A DNA stretch of 64,000 nucleotides from Lichenostomus cassidix (lineage: Eukaryota; Chordata; Aves; Passeriformes; Meliphagidae): contig CM039210.1 of the NCBI GenBank assembly GCA_008360975.2, forward strand, positions 15,130,293 to 15,194,292. The letters run 5' to 3'. Positions 1 to 11,700 of the stretch are shown one piece after another; the stretch's first letter is position 1; every line of letters starts with the position of its first letter. The position numbers and the translations under genes were made by a program. The notes below the pieces were generated by a model that made no database searches, had not been told where the DNA came from, and was given only the letters and a program-made list of their open reading frames with translations.

Positions 1-430
1 ATTACCACCAGCTGTGGGCCGTTAGCTGCTATCACCTGCTAATGACCCACTCCGGATGACAGGCAATGGGCCATCAGGGACCCACCGTGTGACTCATGGA
101 CTTATCTCATCCCATTGTGGGATGCTCTGCCCAGAAGGGAGGAACCAGGTGTTCCCACCTGGATATAACCTGGCCTTGGAACTGCCTGAGTTAGCCCTGT
201 CTACTGGGTTCCCAGAGGACGAGAGCTACCACTGGATCTTCAGCTGGAGACTAGACCTTCACAGGATCACCGCTTCAACTGGACTACTTCAGTTGGACTG
301 CTACCACCACCCTAACAGGGTGTTAGGTTGTATCTGACTTTGTCAGTGCTTTTTCCTTGTATTATTTCACTTATTTTTAATTTCAATCTTGACTTGTGAT
401 CTCCCACTGGTTTGTTTTCAAACCAATACA
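1..430 (-). repeat. LTR 'T', partial (runs off the window)
   Basis: Read on the minus strand this begins TGTATTGGTTTG directly after a purine tract and continues off the left edge. The same sequence lies in inverted orientation at 62104-62620, where it is a complete solo LTR, with only scattered differences in the compared part. The position after the tract suggests a 3' LTR of the gag-bearing element to its right. A solo LTR landing there by chance is possible, because the other boundary is outside the window. Confidence 0.8.
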
Positions 431-441
431 CCCCCTTTCTG
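431..441 (-). promoter_or_regulatory. Polypurine tract before LTR T
   Basis: The minus strand reads GCAGAAAGGGGG immediately before TGTATTGG. This is the form of a retroviral plus-strand primer site. It follows gag sequence directly, so pro, pol and env are missing between them. Confidence 0.65.
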
Positions 442-1227
442 CTCTTCAATCCCCATAACCTTAGAGGAGACCCTTTTCCCTTGTTTTGGAGTAGTTGCAG
501 GGGAGGGATTATCAAGCTGCCTTTGAGTCCTGACTGAGTTTCTTCTAGTATTCTGATACGGTGCCCCATTATCAAAATTCGGAGCTACAAAAGCAGAAGA
601 GGCAGCTGAGTCCTCCAGGGTCATAGAGTTGGGACCGGAAGTGGATTGGGGAGCCGGCTGAAACGGAACTACAGTAGGTTGCCCACTTCCAGTCTCCATG
701 TGGTCTAGGGTGCGGGCCGGGGCTGGGCCGGCTGGCTGCATTACGGGGGGCCCCAGCACGGATGCAGTAGGATCGGGGGCATGGGTTAGGGAGCCCGGCT
801 GAAGCAGGGTTGCCGTGTGTCTGGGAGCCATAGCATTTAATCCCAGCTGGACTCTGGCATGTCCGGCGGCTGGGGGAGGCAGAGCGGGGTCTGCCGGCCC
901 CTGCACGAACGGTGGTGGGAGCGATTCCAAGGGATCCCAACCTTTCCTTTCTTTTTCCTTTGCTTGTTCTGTCTCTGGGGTTTCTGATATCTTAAAGACT
1001 TTTACTCCCAAGGGTCCCGTTTCCCTTGTCCAACAAGAGGCATATTCTCCCTCTTCTGAATTAATTGGTTCTTTTGAGTTTATAAATCGGTTCAAAGCCT
1101 GGCAAATCCAAGCTTCAAAAGACTCATACCTAGGCCAGTAGACATGGTCGGGTCTTATTTTTTCCTTTGGCCATTCTATCATACAATACTGAATCATCTT
1201 TATCTTTCTTCTCTGTACGAGAGTCAC
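431..1227 (-). pseudogene. gag: Gamma-like gag fragment (matrix and proline-rich region)
   Basis: An open frame of about 265 codons runs on the minus strand. Its first third has the gammaretroviral matrix pattern EWP...WPRYESFEAW followed by a Cys-Trp pair. The rest is rich in Pro, Ala and Thr, like the p12-type region between matrix and capsid. No capsid, major homology region or zinc knuckle follows: the frame runs into the purine tract and LTR T. The start at 1227 may be internal to the original matrix, since related residues can be read upstream. It is a deletion derivative. Class I (ERV1) assignment rests on the matrix pattern and on the Pro-like primer site. Confidence 0.7.
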
Positions 1228-2332
1228 TCTCCCAATTAACTAACTAAATTTCCAGTGGACTATCTTGGGGTATATCTGCTATTATCTTTGTACTCCCTTT
1301 TTTCCTAAATTTATTCTACTTCCTTTTTATCCCATTTTTCCTTTTCCTCCCTGGCCCCTTTCTTTGTTCTCACCCACGCCTCTACCTCCTTTATAGCACA
1401 AAAAACCTTTCCTGTATATTATATCCACCTCCTTCCAAATACCAGAGTTTAAATTAATCACATGTCTTTCCATTAATTCACATTCTCCCACCTTTATTTT
1501 GTTATATCATTCATTCTCACTCACAATACAATAATAAAGCAATTTTTACTTTTAACTGATTCCTCACAGATTCTGTGTTTTAAATAAAATGGTAAACTCT
1601 CAAATATGGTCCTCCGGTCCCAGATTCTCTTGGGTCTGCTATCCCACACTTCCCGGCCAGAGTACTTTTTCTCTAGTCTTTGTGTGTTTTTACCCTCAAT
1701 CTGGCAATTTTTCCCTTACTTGGAATTGGGGACTTTTACTCTCGTCCCCTGTCTCCCAGTGGATTTCTACCAGGAAAATCTGGGTTCCTTTTTCCTAGGG
1801 GTCCAACCCCTCCCTGAGGACCCCTTCCCAGTTAGCCCTCCTAGTAAACTTTACTAGGAAATCCCTGGCTCCTTTTTTACTAGGGGTCCAACCCCTCCCT
1901 GGGACCCTATCCCAGTTACCCCGGGGATCTTTCACTCCTTTTTCCTTACGCTTTGTCTCCTTCCTGGCCGTGTTTCTCGCGAAACAGCGGAACCACAGTA
2001 TCAGAGACTCCTCACTTGCTTCGCAGGTCTGGAGCCAGCCTGCGTCTCACACACACACAGTCAATCCCCCGTATCCACCCCTTCCCAGAAAATACTCACA
2101 ATCTGTGTTTTCTGTCAGAATCTTCGTGCACGAAAAATTTGTGGAGCTTCCCTGCCACGGCTTTTTATGGAGCCTTCCCTCTTTCTTTTGCTTTTTTTTG
2201 TCCCTTCTTGTTCACGGGATTCCAACCTGCTACCTGCCGGTTCCCACTAGAAGAAACAGAGCAGGCCGCCGAACTCGGCGGGAGTACCCTCCCCCGCTCA
2301 GAGTCTCCCAGGGTCTCGGAGGTGAGGTGTTG
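1228..2332 (-). other. 5' leader of the gamma-like ERV
   Basis: About 1.1 kb separates the primer site from the gag frame. On the minus strand it is purine-rich, with two near-copies of a block reading GGAGGGGTTGGACCCCTAG (around 1800-1895). No long frame is present. It would hold the packaging signal and splice donor, but I cannot place either firmly. Confidence 0.5.
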
Positions 2333-2351
2333 ATCCCAGATGAGGCCGCCA
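2333..2351 (-). promoter_or_regulatory. Primer-binding site, tRNA-Pro-like
   Basis: On the minus strand TGGCGGCCTCATCTGGGAT starts two bases after the LTR end CACA. It resembles the gammaretroviral tRNA-Pro site with one inserted base and a few substitutions. Confidence 0.65.
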
Positions 2352-2353
2352 AT

Positions 2354-2927
2354 TGTGAAAAACGAGGTCCACTCTCCTGTTAGGATTAAAAAGGTTTAAT
2401 AAAAGACAATAGGGGACAGATAAAAGCAAAAGGTCAGTGCTGGGTGCTTTGGCATTCAGCCAAAAAGCACACCTGGTATGGACAGAGACATGCTTTACAT
2501 ACTCTTTGGCTTAATGCATATTCATAAACAGTTATATATATTCATATTTTTCTCCAAACTATTTTGCATGTTCTGGGAACTGATCCGCCTCCTCGGAGCA
2601 TGCGCAGTCGTCTTTCAATGATTCTGTTATCGCTCCCAGATTGTGGTTTCTACAGGCAACAGGTGCTGATAGTTGGGATGTCAGAGGTAGGGTCCATTCG
2701 TGGGATGTTATCCAGTTCAAGCAGACAGTTCAAGCATTCTAATAAAACGATAACAGCTATTTTACTACTATTAAACTTAGCTAGTGCTAGAAAGAAAGAC
2801 CTTAGTCATCATTACACAGCAATTTTTCACAGCAAGGCTACCTCTATAAGAAAAGAATTAAAATAATACACATAGTACCCATTGTAATATTTGCGAAAAG
2901 CCAACATTATGATATGTATTTATCACA
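2354..2927 (-). repeat. 5' LTR 'U' of the gamma-like ERV
   Basis: Read on the minus strand, 574 bp begin TGTGATAAATAC and end TTTTTCACA, then continue into a primer site. The 3' part has a polyadenylation-like ATTAAA before the end. The first ~135 bp recur at 62854-62997. It does not resemble LTR T at the other end of the same element, so the provirus looks mosaic. Confidence 0.8.
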
Positions 2928-3087
2928 GACAGCACACATATTTCCTTCTACTAGTCCCTGGAATTCACCTATTTTTTGTGATCCCATAGAAATCAAGGAA
3001 GTAGCATTTACTACACGATTTTCAGGCTATCATTAGTCATAAAACCCATGGGTGCCCTGTAGCCAGGCACCATGAATCTTCCTTTGT

Positions 3088-3520
3088 TGCCCAGGATTGG
3101 AACTTGTTATTGATTTAAAAGACTGCTTTTCTACTATCCCTTTACATCCTGATGATCAGGAGTGTTTTGCCTTTTCTGTCCCATGCGCTGATATCATTGG
3201 ACAGTGCTCCCTCAGGGGATGATAAATAGCCCTACTATTTGTCAACATTTTTGTGGCCAATGCCTTGGCCCCTGTGCAGGCCTGGTATCCTCAAAACATA
3301 ATTTATCATTGCATGGATACTATTAAAATCATGACAGTATTATATAATTATACCCTTGATGTTTTATCCTTAAATATTTATATCTCATTAGCTTTAATAC
3401 TCCAAGCTCAAATCTATTGTACTGGTAATCACAAAAAGCTCTCTTACCATCTGCGAACTGAGCAGGTTTTAAATGTAATTTGCCAAGACATACAAAGTAG
3501 TCATTTTTCTGAGTAAAGCT
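3088..3520 (+). pseudogene. pol: Beta-like reverse transcriptase remnant
   Basis: Translation in shifting frames gives IDLKDCFSTIPLHPDD and then [14 protein letters not shown]. These are the catalytic-Asp strand and the following signature of betaretrovirus-like RT. The YxDD box is degraded to a CMDT-like remnant near 3310. Many stops and shifts show it is ancient. It belongs to the same old plus-strand provirus as the RNase H, integrase and Env pieces down to 8914. Confidence 0.75.
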
Positions 3521-4424
3521 CCACCTTGAAAAATCCTGGCAAACTTATACCAGAAAAGAACTGACTGTGAACAGGCATTTTCAATAATGTTTATAGTTAC
3601 CATAAGCTATTCTCAAAAATAAATTATGTAAAATCACAAGGTATTAGCCACGCCTTTATAAACTTTCCAATAAATCCTGCAGAAACTCAACCTTCTAGAG
3701 TTCCATGTTGCTGCTATTTCATTTACAAATCAGTTGTTCACTTGCATATTGTTCATTGATGTTTAATTATTGTATGACAAATTATCAGTAGCTTTCTTGT
3801 GATGATGGAATCAGAATGAGTTAAATTCTGTTGTATCTGAAACCTTTAAAGGGACACTCTCAACTTTGAATCTAGTCACTGGAGAAGAAGTGAACTCAGA
3901 ACTCTCTGGCTGTTGCCCTTAACTTCCACTGACTTTTGTCCTCCAGCAATTAATGCTTTTTCCCTGTTGCTATGCAAGTCATTTAAACTTAAGGGCCCTG
4001 TGCTTAAAGTAGCCATGTGCACAAATTGAACCTAAAATTTGCTTTTGCCAGTGCTTAATCAATAATAATTTGTTGTCCAGACAAAAGAATTTAGGTTGTA
4101 GTTGATAATGTCCCTTTTAAATATCATAGACTGGGAGTTGTGACTTGTGTTTGTGTAGTGATACATAATGCTGTCAGAGTGTGACATTTCTGTGTTGCTA
4201 GCTGATTCCGTTATCTCAGATACACGATCCAAGTTCTTTATAATTACTTCAGTAACTTGTGAAAGTTAAAACTCGTCATCTGGGTACTTAAACTGGCTTG
4301 CTGTGTGACTTTACTACAGAAAATTCTCAGCTGACAGCTGACATATAGGGAGACAGAATGATCTACTTAGAACAGATTTTTTTTTTACCTAATTCACCTA
4401 AGAAAACTATCACTACCTTGATAG
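3521..4424. other. Unassigned AT-rich stretch
   Basis: No coding signature or recognisable repeat boundary. It lies between the RT remnant and a solo LTR, so it may be decayed pol thumb and connection sequence or older insertions. Confidence 0.4.
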
Positions 4425-4429
4425 ACCTC

Positions 4430-5340
4430 TGTTAGGATCCAATTATTAAGGTTCTTAGAAATACCTCTGCCTAAATAAAGGTGCAAACGAGACCATATGC
4501 CAGTCAATAGTATAGGTTTTATTTGATAGTAAATATGAGAGAGGAAAAGAGAGAAAAGGAGAAGTAGGAAGAGAGGTGGGGGGGACAGAAAGAGGGTGAC
4601 AGAGACAGAATAAAGAAAATATCACCATCTGTGGATCCCAAAGATGTTGCGTTGATCCTCTCCAGCTGGTCTTCTTGGTGGTGATGGTCCACCCCCAAGG
4701 AAAGCACAGAATCCCATGGGTTAATATACACTCAGGCCAGGTGGCAATGTCCAAGCATGTCCCCCCGGGGGAGGGGGCAGCCTCTTGCATCAGACTCTGC
4801 TTGCATCACATGCACTCCTGTGGTGCAAGGCCTCTGAGGAGCACTTTGGTGGGTCTTTGATGGATCATGACTCCCCCTCAGCTGCCTCTCACGTGAAAGT
4901 CCCGTGGATGTGGTCTGTGGGGTTGGGGGTTCCACAGCTGGGCTAGTTTGTGTAATAGAGGATGGGTGTTTATTGCCTCTGACCAGAGGTTACGCCATGC
5001 ACCCCAAACCTCCTCCTACCCCCCTCAGCTGGTGGGGGAAGTCTGTGCAAACCTGGCTTCTGTAAGCTGTGCTCTACCCCCACCCCAAACTCGGCCAGGG
5101 ATGATTCTCAGTGGAGCTGGTGGGTTTGGCCTTTGTGGATACATTCCTTTCCCTCAGCCTGAGATGACTGAACAATAGGTTTCCCTTTATCTAATCTCAG
5201 CAGTTTGACTCTCAGTCCAAAGTCCCAGTCAGGTATCTTCAGGGAGGCTTCTTTGATTGTAGCTTCTTTATACAGTTTTTGTTATAATGAGCAAAACTTT
5301 ATATCAATGTTTGAGGCATGAACTATTTCAGTCTCTGACA
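4430..5340 (-). repeat. Solo LTR family 'D', copy 1 (TSD ACCTC)
   Basis: A 911-bp LTR is bracketed by perfect 5-bp duplications ACCTC at 4425-4429 and 5341-5345. On the minus strand it starts TGTCAGAGAC and ends ATCCTAACA. It carries AATAAA near 4516 in that orientation, about 90 bp before the end. A second copy is at 35418-36216. It interrupts the old beta-like pol. Confidence 0.9.
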
Positions 5341-5345
5341 ACCTC

Positions 5346-6098
5346 TGTGCATCTTTAATTTAGATTCATTTACCACTGTCTCTTGACAAAACTCAAGACA
5401 TTTTTTCTTATAGCATTGGCAGGTTTTGTGAGACAAATTTTCTTTACCTCCAGACAAACTTGTTGGCGATTGAAGGACAGACTCCGCTGGGTGCAAGCAA
5501 AGCCGATTTTATTCCAGGTAACACTGCTTTTTATAATGTCATACAAAAAATCAGCGATCAGTTTCACAACCCTTTTACTCCCCAGCAACACAGCGTCCTG
5601 CATACAGTGTCCCTGTCCAACATCCTGTTACGTACTGTTACACCGGGCATGCGGGTTAAACTGGTTCATTCTTATCAAGGTCTCAGTTCCTTGCTTCCTC
5701 TGCATGTTTATCTCTCCCAAGGTTTAACATTTACCAAGGCCAAAAGATCACTGCTGCTATCTGCATTGCTGGAGGCTAATTCCCCCACACAAACTGTTGC
5801 AGAAATGTTGTTCACTTGCCTTTAACACTAACAAGATATTGTGTGCCATAGCCCTATTCCTGGTGCACGTAATGTTTTTTATTGACAGATCAGGTCGCAC
5901 AGCGAAGGCAGTCATTAAATGGCAAGAAGATCAAGAATGGAAATATGCAATAAATCAAACAGGTTGTTCTACTCCACGGGTTGAACATCACGCAGCAGTT
6001 TTAACTTTCAAGATTTTTACACAAGAAGCAGTAGGTATGATTAATGATCCCGAATATGTTGTTAATGTCACAATGTTGTTGGAAAATATATCAGGTTA
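5346..6098 (+). pseudogene. pol: Decayed pol, ending in RNase H
   Basis: From about 5880 the frame reads FIDRSGRTAKAVIKWQ, then a stretch matching the Glu-helix region and NDPEYVVNV. This corresponds to the FTDGSGKTGKA and VTDSAYVVD blocks of the better-preserved copy at 13076-13265. The first catalytic Asp is present, but SAY is altered to PEY. The part before 5880 should be RT connection, but I cannot align it convincingly. Confidence 0.65.
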
Positions 6099-6668
6099 AA
6101 AATTTTGTATAACTTTAGTCAAAAGTTTTGTTTGTTTTTACCCTGGGAAAAGGAATTTTAGGGCATTATTCTACCAGATGAGGTCTGGTGAACTCAGCAT
6201 ATTAACAGGTCAGGAGTGACCCCGAAGATAACCAGAAAGATAAAGACTATTAACAAAACATCCACCAGGACCTTGAGGTTATCAACAGGACATGATAACT
6301 ATCACTAACAGCTACCCCAGACCACCTCCAGCAGGGCTGAAGACATCCTGGCCCGGAAAAAAGACTGATAAGAAAAACTGAAGAATGAAGAATCTAATTA
6401 GCATCAGAGGCGAAGAGATTCAGATCCAATGAGAAACTGAATACTGGAGGTTTGCTCAACTTTAGACCAATGAACACTGACCCAATGCTTTCCTATGTAT
6501 TTTTACTGTATAAAATATCTGAAAAATCGAGTAAAAACTATGTATCCTGGAATGATTCTCTCTGCACACCCGGGCTATGTGTAGATGAGATGATTTCTGT
6601 GGTACATCCTGGCCAGAACAACATCCTGGCCAGATAATAAAGTAATGCCTTGACTCTCTAACATTAAA
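6099..6668 (+). repeat. LTR-like insert with TATA and poly(A) signals
   Basis: This block separates RNase H from the next element. It contains TATAAAATATC near 6510 and AATAAAG near 6637, shortly before CTCTAACA. The sequence ATGTTGTTGGAA occurs on both sides (about 6073 and 6667), which may be a duplication. Ends are uncertain, so the family is not assigned. Confidence 0.45.
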
Positions 6669-6779
6669 ATGTTGTTGGAAGGTTTTTGTATTTTTTCCCG
6701 CAGATTCAGTGACAATGTAAATACACAGAACCATTATAAAGGAAATTAGCTGTAAGGCATTATTTGATGCTACACATAT

Positions 6780-7425
6780 ACATTCCTTTGGTCACTTGCA
6801 GCTTGTTTATGTTACCATTAACTATTTAGCTAAAAATAAATGACAAAGCCAAGCTGGCCGCCTTAGAAACTTTTACATAACCTTGTGTAGTTATCTGCAA
6901 CAAATGTATAATTTTAAGAAACTTTCCCACCTGATATTAATAGAGGCTTGTTTGTATGATATTTTAAGGAAACCCGCCCTGTCAAGGCCTAGGCTCTGGC
7001 CAAGCCCTGGCCCTGGCTCGTTGGGAAGCATGCCATCAGACCCAGGTGTTTCTGCACTAAAAATGTGATCGAGTCACTTTGACTTGCTGACTTGGGCTTA
7101 TAAAAGCTGGACACCCTTTTGTGGTAAACTTGGAAGCCTTACCCGGGAAAGGTTCTCCAGGTCCTCACTGTAAAATGGGGCTCCCCAGTGACTGCAGACT
7201 CTGGATGATGGTAAAGTATTTAGGCAGTTGATGATGTATCTTTCTAAATCACTATCCTTTTTCTTGTGTAGTAATGATTACACGTATTGCCTTGCTTATT
7301 TTTGCTTGGTGCTAAAGCTGAGCACGTAGTAAGCTTCTTGTTTTATTACATATATTGTTTTACTTTTGTGTTGCCTTAATGTTCATAGTAAGAGAACCGC
7401 ATGTTATTCGAACAAAAAAGGGGGA
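6780..7425 (+). other. 3' domain of an old gag-only-type element
   Basis: 6870-7200 is clearly related to 18230-18540 and 39755-40060, the pre-LTR part of the two gag-only elements. Shared blocks include GTAGTTATCTGC, CTCTGGCCAAGC, TTATAAAAGCT and GGTTCTCCA. It ends in a purine tract AAAAAAGGGGGAAAGGG at about 7410-7428. The matching gag and LTRs are not visible, so this is a fragment of a third, older member. Confidence 0.6.
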
Positions 7426-7589
7426 AAGGGTATGCATGTGTTCCAATTGCCAAGAAGGACCTTTACAGCTCTACTATGAGACTCAATAACTTGTGCTGTT
7501 TCTTTTGCTGATTTCTTTGGGAAAACCTCATTTAATGTAGCATCTCACAAATTCCTTCAGGCTCTGAACTCCCTCCCACTAAGTGTTAA
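7426..7589 (+). other. Possible LTR remnant after the purine tract
   Basis: The sequence following the tract should be a 3' LTR but has no recognisable TG...CA pair or poly(A) signal. I see nothing else in it. Confidence 0.3.
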
Positions 7590-8197
7590 CTCTTTTTGTC
7601 GTCTTAGCCCCATATCCAAATACCGTAACTGTCGCTGTTGAGCCGCTAGCAGAGAAGGAAAACCCGGATTCTCAGCGTAGCATAGAAAAAGACCCTTTAT
7701 TATTTGAATCCAACATATATATAGACTTTTCAGAGGTCACCCAGATTGGTCAGCCAGAAACCTCCCCCTAGGCCTGATTGGCCAGGCCTGAACTGTCCAA
7801 ATCTCGAGACACTGTAACAACAACATCCAAACTTTATCTTTGTTTCTAAAACACAGCGGAATGCTCTCACGAGAAAGACCTGTGCTAGCCACACGTAACT
7901 GTGTTTATTGTTCATTGTTCTATTGACTTATTTTCAGACCTTTTAGATGCCACCGCATACACTGGTGAATCTGCAAAGGATGTTTGTTGCCGCCTTCTCC
8001 GTGCACTTGCGACAAAGGGTCAGCCACAGAAAATTCACACTAATAATGGCCCTGCTTATCAATCTAATTCTGTTGCTATATTTTTACAGACTTGGGGCGT
8101 TTGCCACTCCTTTGGAATTGCCCACAACCCCTCCTCTCAGGGGTTTGTGGAACGGATGAATCGCACAGTACTACATCGGCGTGCTGAACTATGGATT
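7590..8197 (+). pseudogene. pol: Beta-like integrase core, split by a solo LTR
   Basis: After removing the solo LTR at 7630-7893 the frame reads through a VHCSID block, ATAYTGESAKDV, TNNGPAY and GFVERMNR. These are the catalytic core of a retroviral integrase. The second catalytic Asp is changed (TDNG to TNNG), while the Glu in VERMNR is kept. The N-terminal zinc finger is not visible. The frame goes directly into the Env region downstream, as expected for the order pol-env. Confidence 0.75.
7630..7893 (-). repeat. Solo beta-type LTR (TSD CGTAAC)
   Basis: A 264-bp LTR, on the minus strand TGTGGCTAGCACAG...CAACAGCGACA, is flanked by perfect 6-bp duplications CGTAAC at 7624-7629 and 7894-7899. 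It has CTATATATATG and AATAATAAAG in the minus orientation. It belongs to the same family as 26009-26282 and 50028-50294. Confidence 0.9.
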
Positions 8198-8280
8198 CCT
8201 GTGAATCTTACATGGGAATGGGAAGGAGAATCAGGAATCATGTATCTAAAACACTTGTTTTTAAAGGAGTCCAAATGAAC

Positions 8281-8914
8281 TAAGAGATTTATTGCTTGGC
8301 TTATTGCCTGCTATTGCTATTGCTGCCTTAACAGAATCAGTAAAAACAGCCCATGTAGTTCTGTAATGAGTAACTTCACAGAGGAGCTACAAATGCAAGC
8401 AGGAATTGATCAACAAATACTGTCAAGCTTAGATGCCCTTGAGGTGGTTATGCTATGGGTAGGAGGAAAACAAGATGCCCTAAATACTCACATCTTCATG
8501 GTGATTCCCAGCACACTGATGCTAACACGTGTGTAACCCCTGTAGAATGGAACAGCTCTGAAACTTCCTGGGATAAGGTGAAGGCTCATCTAAAAGGGGC
8601 ATTTTCTGTAAATATGGATAAAAACAAATGCATTAAGATAACATTAGAAAACAATCTCAAAAGCTTCAAACCATGTCTGCACAGAGCTCCTATGATACAC
8701 TTGCTAACAGCTTTATCCGTTTTAACCCAAAAACATGGTTTGAGGGACTGAATTTACGCATATGGCTGTTTGGTGCCTTGGGGATGGGTCTTTTTCTTAT
8801 TCTCATTACGGGGCTTCTTTGCCTCTGGAAATTGTTCCAAGTCGGCAAAAAGGCAGAAGCAGACATGATGGCTGCCTTTGTGCTCGATTCCTCCTTAAAC
8901 AAAGAAGGGGGAGC
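8281..8914 (+). pseudogene. env: Env transmembrane-subunit remnant
   Basis: Pieces read as a TM ectodomain helix (AGIDQQILSSLDALE...) in broken frames. An open stretch at 8673-8996 then gives NPKTWFEGLNLRIW, a hydrophobic span FGALGMGLFLILITGLLCLW and a short cytoplasmic tail. The tail runs through the purine tract AAAGAAGGGGGAGC (about 8901-8914), as in the beta-type envs at 25975 and 51190. No surface subunit is recognisable. Confidence 0.7.
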
Positions 8915-9010
8915 TGTAGAAGCACGAGCTTGCTTCAGCCACCCCCACCTTGATAACAGCTTTGTTCCCGTGGAAAAGTGCATACCAAAGGATTAACTCC
9001 AGCCATAAAC
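8915..9010 (+). repeat. Truncated 3' LTR of the old beta-like provirus
   Basis: TGTAGAAGCACGAGC follows the purine tract, matching the position and start of the family LTR at 26009. It loses resemblance near AAACAGCGCG, where GC-rich gag sequence of the next provirus begins. The two proviruses may have been joined by deletion through an LTR. Confidence 0.55.
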
Positions 9011-11040
9011 AGCGCGGCCCGGGCGACGGGGGACCCCGGTTCTGCCCGTTTAAACCACAAACCCGCCTGGACCGGAAGGAGATCCTCTGCCAGTGGCTGC
9101 TTCTGCGCCGACTGGTTCCTTACGCGTGGCGACCGCAGTGCTTCTGGGGCAAACTCCCCAAGCACCGGGCACGCAATAACCTGGGTCTCCACAGGATTCA
9201 CCCCTCCTTTCTCGGCTTTTAATCGATATATTGGCCAAAATTACCGGATTCCGCCGGGACCTGGCGGAGATTCGTTCGCGGGAGGCCCCCGTGCAAGCCG
9301 GGACGGCCCGGAATTACCTACTCCGGCAACCCGGAAGACCTCTGGGCCTTATGCCACGGTGACAGCGGAAGTGACGGCAGGGGCGCAGATGGATTCCGGG
9401 TAGGATGCGCCTGTCCCTGCGACAGTTCCGGTGGCAGAGGTGGCCCCGGCGCGGCATGCTGACCCAGCTGCTTCTGTGCCGATGCAGCAGGCGATTTTAA
9501 CTGACGCTGTGCCAGTGCAACCAGTGGGGACTCCCAACGTTCCGCCTGTGTCGCTGCCTTCTTCGCGCCCCACTCCGAGCTCCACCGCCGTGCTGTCTCT
9601 CTGCACAATGGCTGCATCCGGCTAGACTCTGTCGTTCGTTATAGGGCACGCAGAAAAGCCCCAGTCTGACGATTTAGACAGCAAATTAGACGAGGTGCCT
9701 GCTCCAGGGCGAAAGGCTGCGGTGACAGGGCGGCAGAAGAAGCGCTTGCTTGAAATTCCCTTGGACACTCCCGGACTGTACAGTGACGGTGCGCCCAAGG
9801 AACCCCCAGCATTTCTGGGAATCGGTAAAGTTGGGCGCGCTGGAGGCGGGAAATTGGAATCTTTTAGAGAAACTAGGGTTGCCAGAATGAACAGGAGGCC
9901 CTGAAGGGAATCCGGTGGCTGCTACAGCGCCTCCAGGAGGTAAACCAGCAGATCAAGGTGATACTGGCACCCTGCAAGAGGGCGTCCAGGCTTTTCCTGT
10001 GTTCAAGCCTGACCCGAATTTGGGTCAGGCACACAGCCATGACGTCATTGCATGGAAGGTTGCAAATGATTTACAGACAAAGATAAGCCAGCATGGCTTC
10101 TCCTCTCCCCACGTTTATGCAAATTATTAGAGTGATAAATACTGACCTGCTTGCTCCATTCGATATTAGGCATTTGGGTCAAGTTCTGTTTCAGCCTGTG
10201 CAATATGCAGTTTCTGAGAATAACTGGAAAAAAATGGCTGAAAAACAGGCAAAGCAGAATATGTGCTTGCCTCCTGACGATCCTAGATGCACAATTGGGG
10301 TGGATGTCCTTATGGTGACAAACTTTTTTCTAACCCCAACGTCCAAGCTAGTTGGGATCCTCAGATCCTGGAGCAGGCGCAAAAGGTCAGTATGGGGGCC
10401 ATCACGAAAACCATAGACATGGCTGCCCCACAAACACGGTATTTAAAAATATCTCAGGAGCAGTCTGAGCTTTTCCTGACTTTTGTAGAGAAGCTAGCGG
10501 CAGCCCTGGAAAAGCAGGTGGAAGATGATTCAATAAGACAGATGTTGTGCACATAGCTGGCAAGAGACAATGCCAACAACGAGTGTAGTAAGATCATAAA
10601 TGCCCTACCAGGGGAACCTACACTCATGGAAATGGTACAAGCTTGCGCTAAGGTGGGATCAGGGAACCAAAAGAGGTCTGCCTTGGCTGCACTTCTACCA
10701 TCTGGTCAGGCACCCCCTGACCAGGGACAAAAGCAGCCCAAGGCTGGGAACAAATGGAAATGAGTTAAATCAAAGCACAAGGAGAATTAGAGTAATGGGG
10801 TTCCCCAATGCAAGAGGTGTGGTAGGCCAGGTCACTGTTCAGACTATTGCAGGTTTCAGTACCATGTAGATGGTCGACCTCTGTCAGGAAAGGTGAAGAG
10901 GAGTGCAAAAAGGGGGAGTTGCCCTCCGACACAAGCATTCCCTGAGAACAGGGCGATGGCACAGGCCTATCCAGTCAATTTGGAGACGGCACCCAAGGAC
11001 CAGCCCAGGTTGACGTCTACATCGCAACAACAGTTGTCCT
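9011..11040 (+). pseudogene. gag: Beta-like gag
   Basis: The first ~900 bp are GC-rich, with Pro/Ala-rich frames (matrix and linker). Capsid is visible at 10000-10700: WKVANDLQ, then a major-homology-like stretch around QEQSELFLTFVEKL and ALPGEPTLMEMVQAC. A zinc knuckle CKRCGRPGHCSDYC follows at about 10815-10860. In-frame stops (for example after residue MLCT at 10554) and shifts break it. Order and motifs are those of betaretrovirus-like (class II) Gag. Confidence 0.75.
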
Positions 11041-11700
11041 AGAATCTGGTGGCACCCATGGGGTTCCCTTGGATGCGCATGGACCCCTAGGTCAGGGATT
11101 CAGTGCGCTGCTTGTGGGGAGGCCTGATGTCACCCACCAAGGGATTTTTGTCCACCCAGAAGTTATAGATGCTGATTTTACAGGCCAGAGTTATGCTACA
11201 GTTTCCACATCAAGTCCCACTGCCACTATCTCTGAAAAGACTCACATTGCTCAATTATTGCCTTTTGAGTCTTGTGTCCCCAGGGCAGACCAACAAGTTT
11301 GTGGAGGTAACAGCACTGAATCACCGGGACTTCCGCTGGTCTACTGGGCTGCTGACATTTCTAATCAGAGACCACAGATGACGTGGACCCTCGTCATGCC
11401 GAAAGCACGTCTGCACTGGATTTGGCTCCCAAGGTTTGATTGATATGGGTGCTGATGCAACGATTCTCTCCTCCTCTTAATGACCTTCCTCATGGCCTCT
11501 AGCCCCTGTAGGATCAGCTATTGTGGGGCTAGGAGGAACCACACAAAGCCGAATGAGCAAACGACCTGTGTTGGTGAAAGACTCGGAGGGACACACAGCC
11601 ACATTCTGGCCCTATGTTACTTCAGCTCCAATTAACCTTTGGGGGCGGGACGTGTTGGCAGCCTTGGGGGTGCGGATGGGGACAAATTTTTGATAGGGGT
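11041..11700 (+). pseudogene. pro: dUTPase and protease
   Basis: The 11069-11443 frame shows a dUTPase fold pattern: EVIDADFTGQ, then HIAQLLPFE. The terminal Gly-rich motif is altered to CGGNSTESPG. A protease follows, with an active site altered from DTGAD to DMGADATIL near 11440, and then IVGLGGTTQS and [12 protein letters not shown] before 11690. Fusion of dUTPase to protease is typical of betaretroviruses. Frame changes and the altered DTG make it inactive. Confidence 0.75.

Noticed and set aside
8978..9403. A 141-codon GC-rich frame at the start of the second beta-like provirus as an intact gene.
   Set aside because: It overlaps several other open frames caused by high GC. The region fits matrix and linker of the gag pseudogene.
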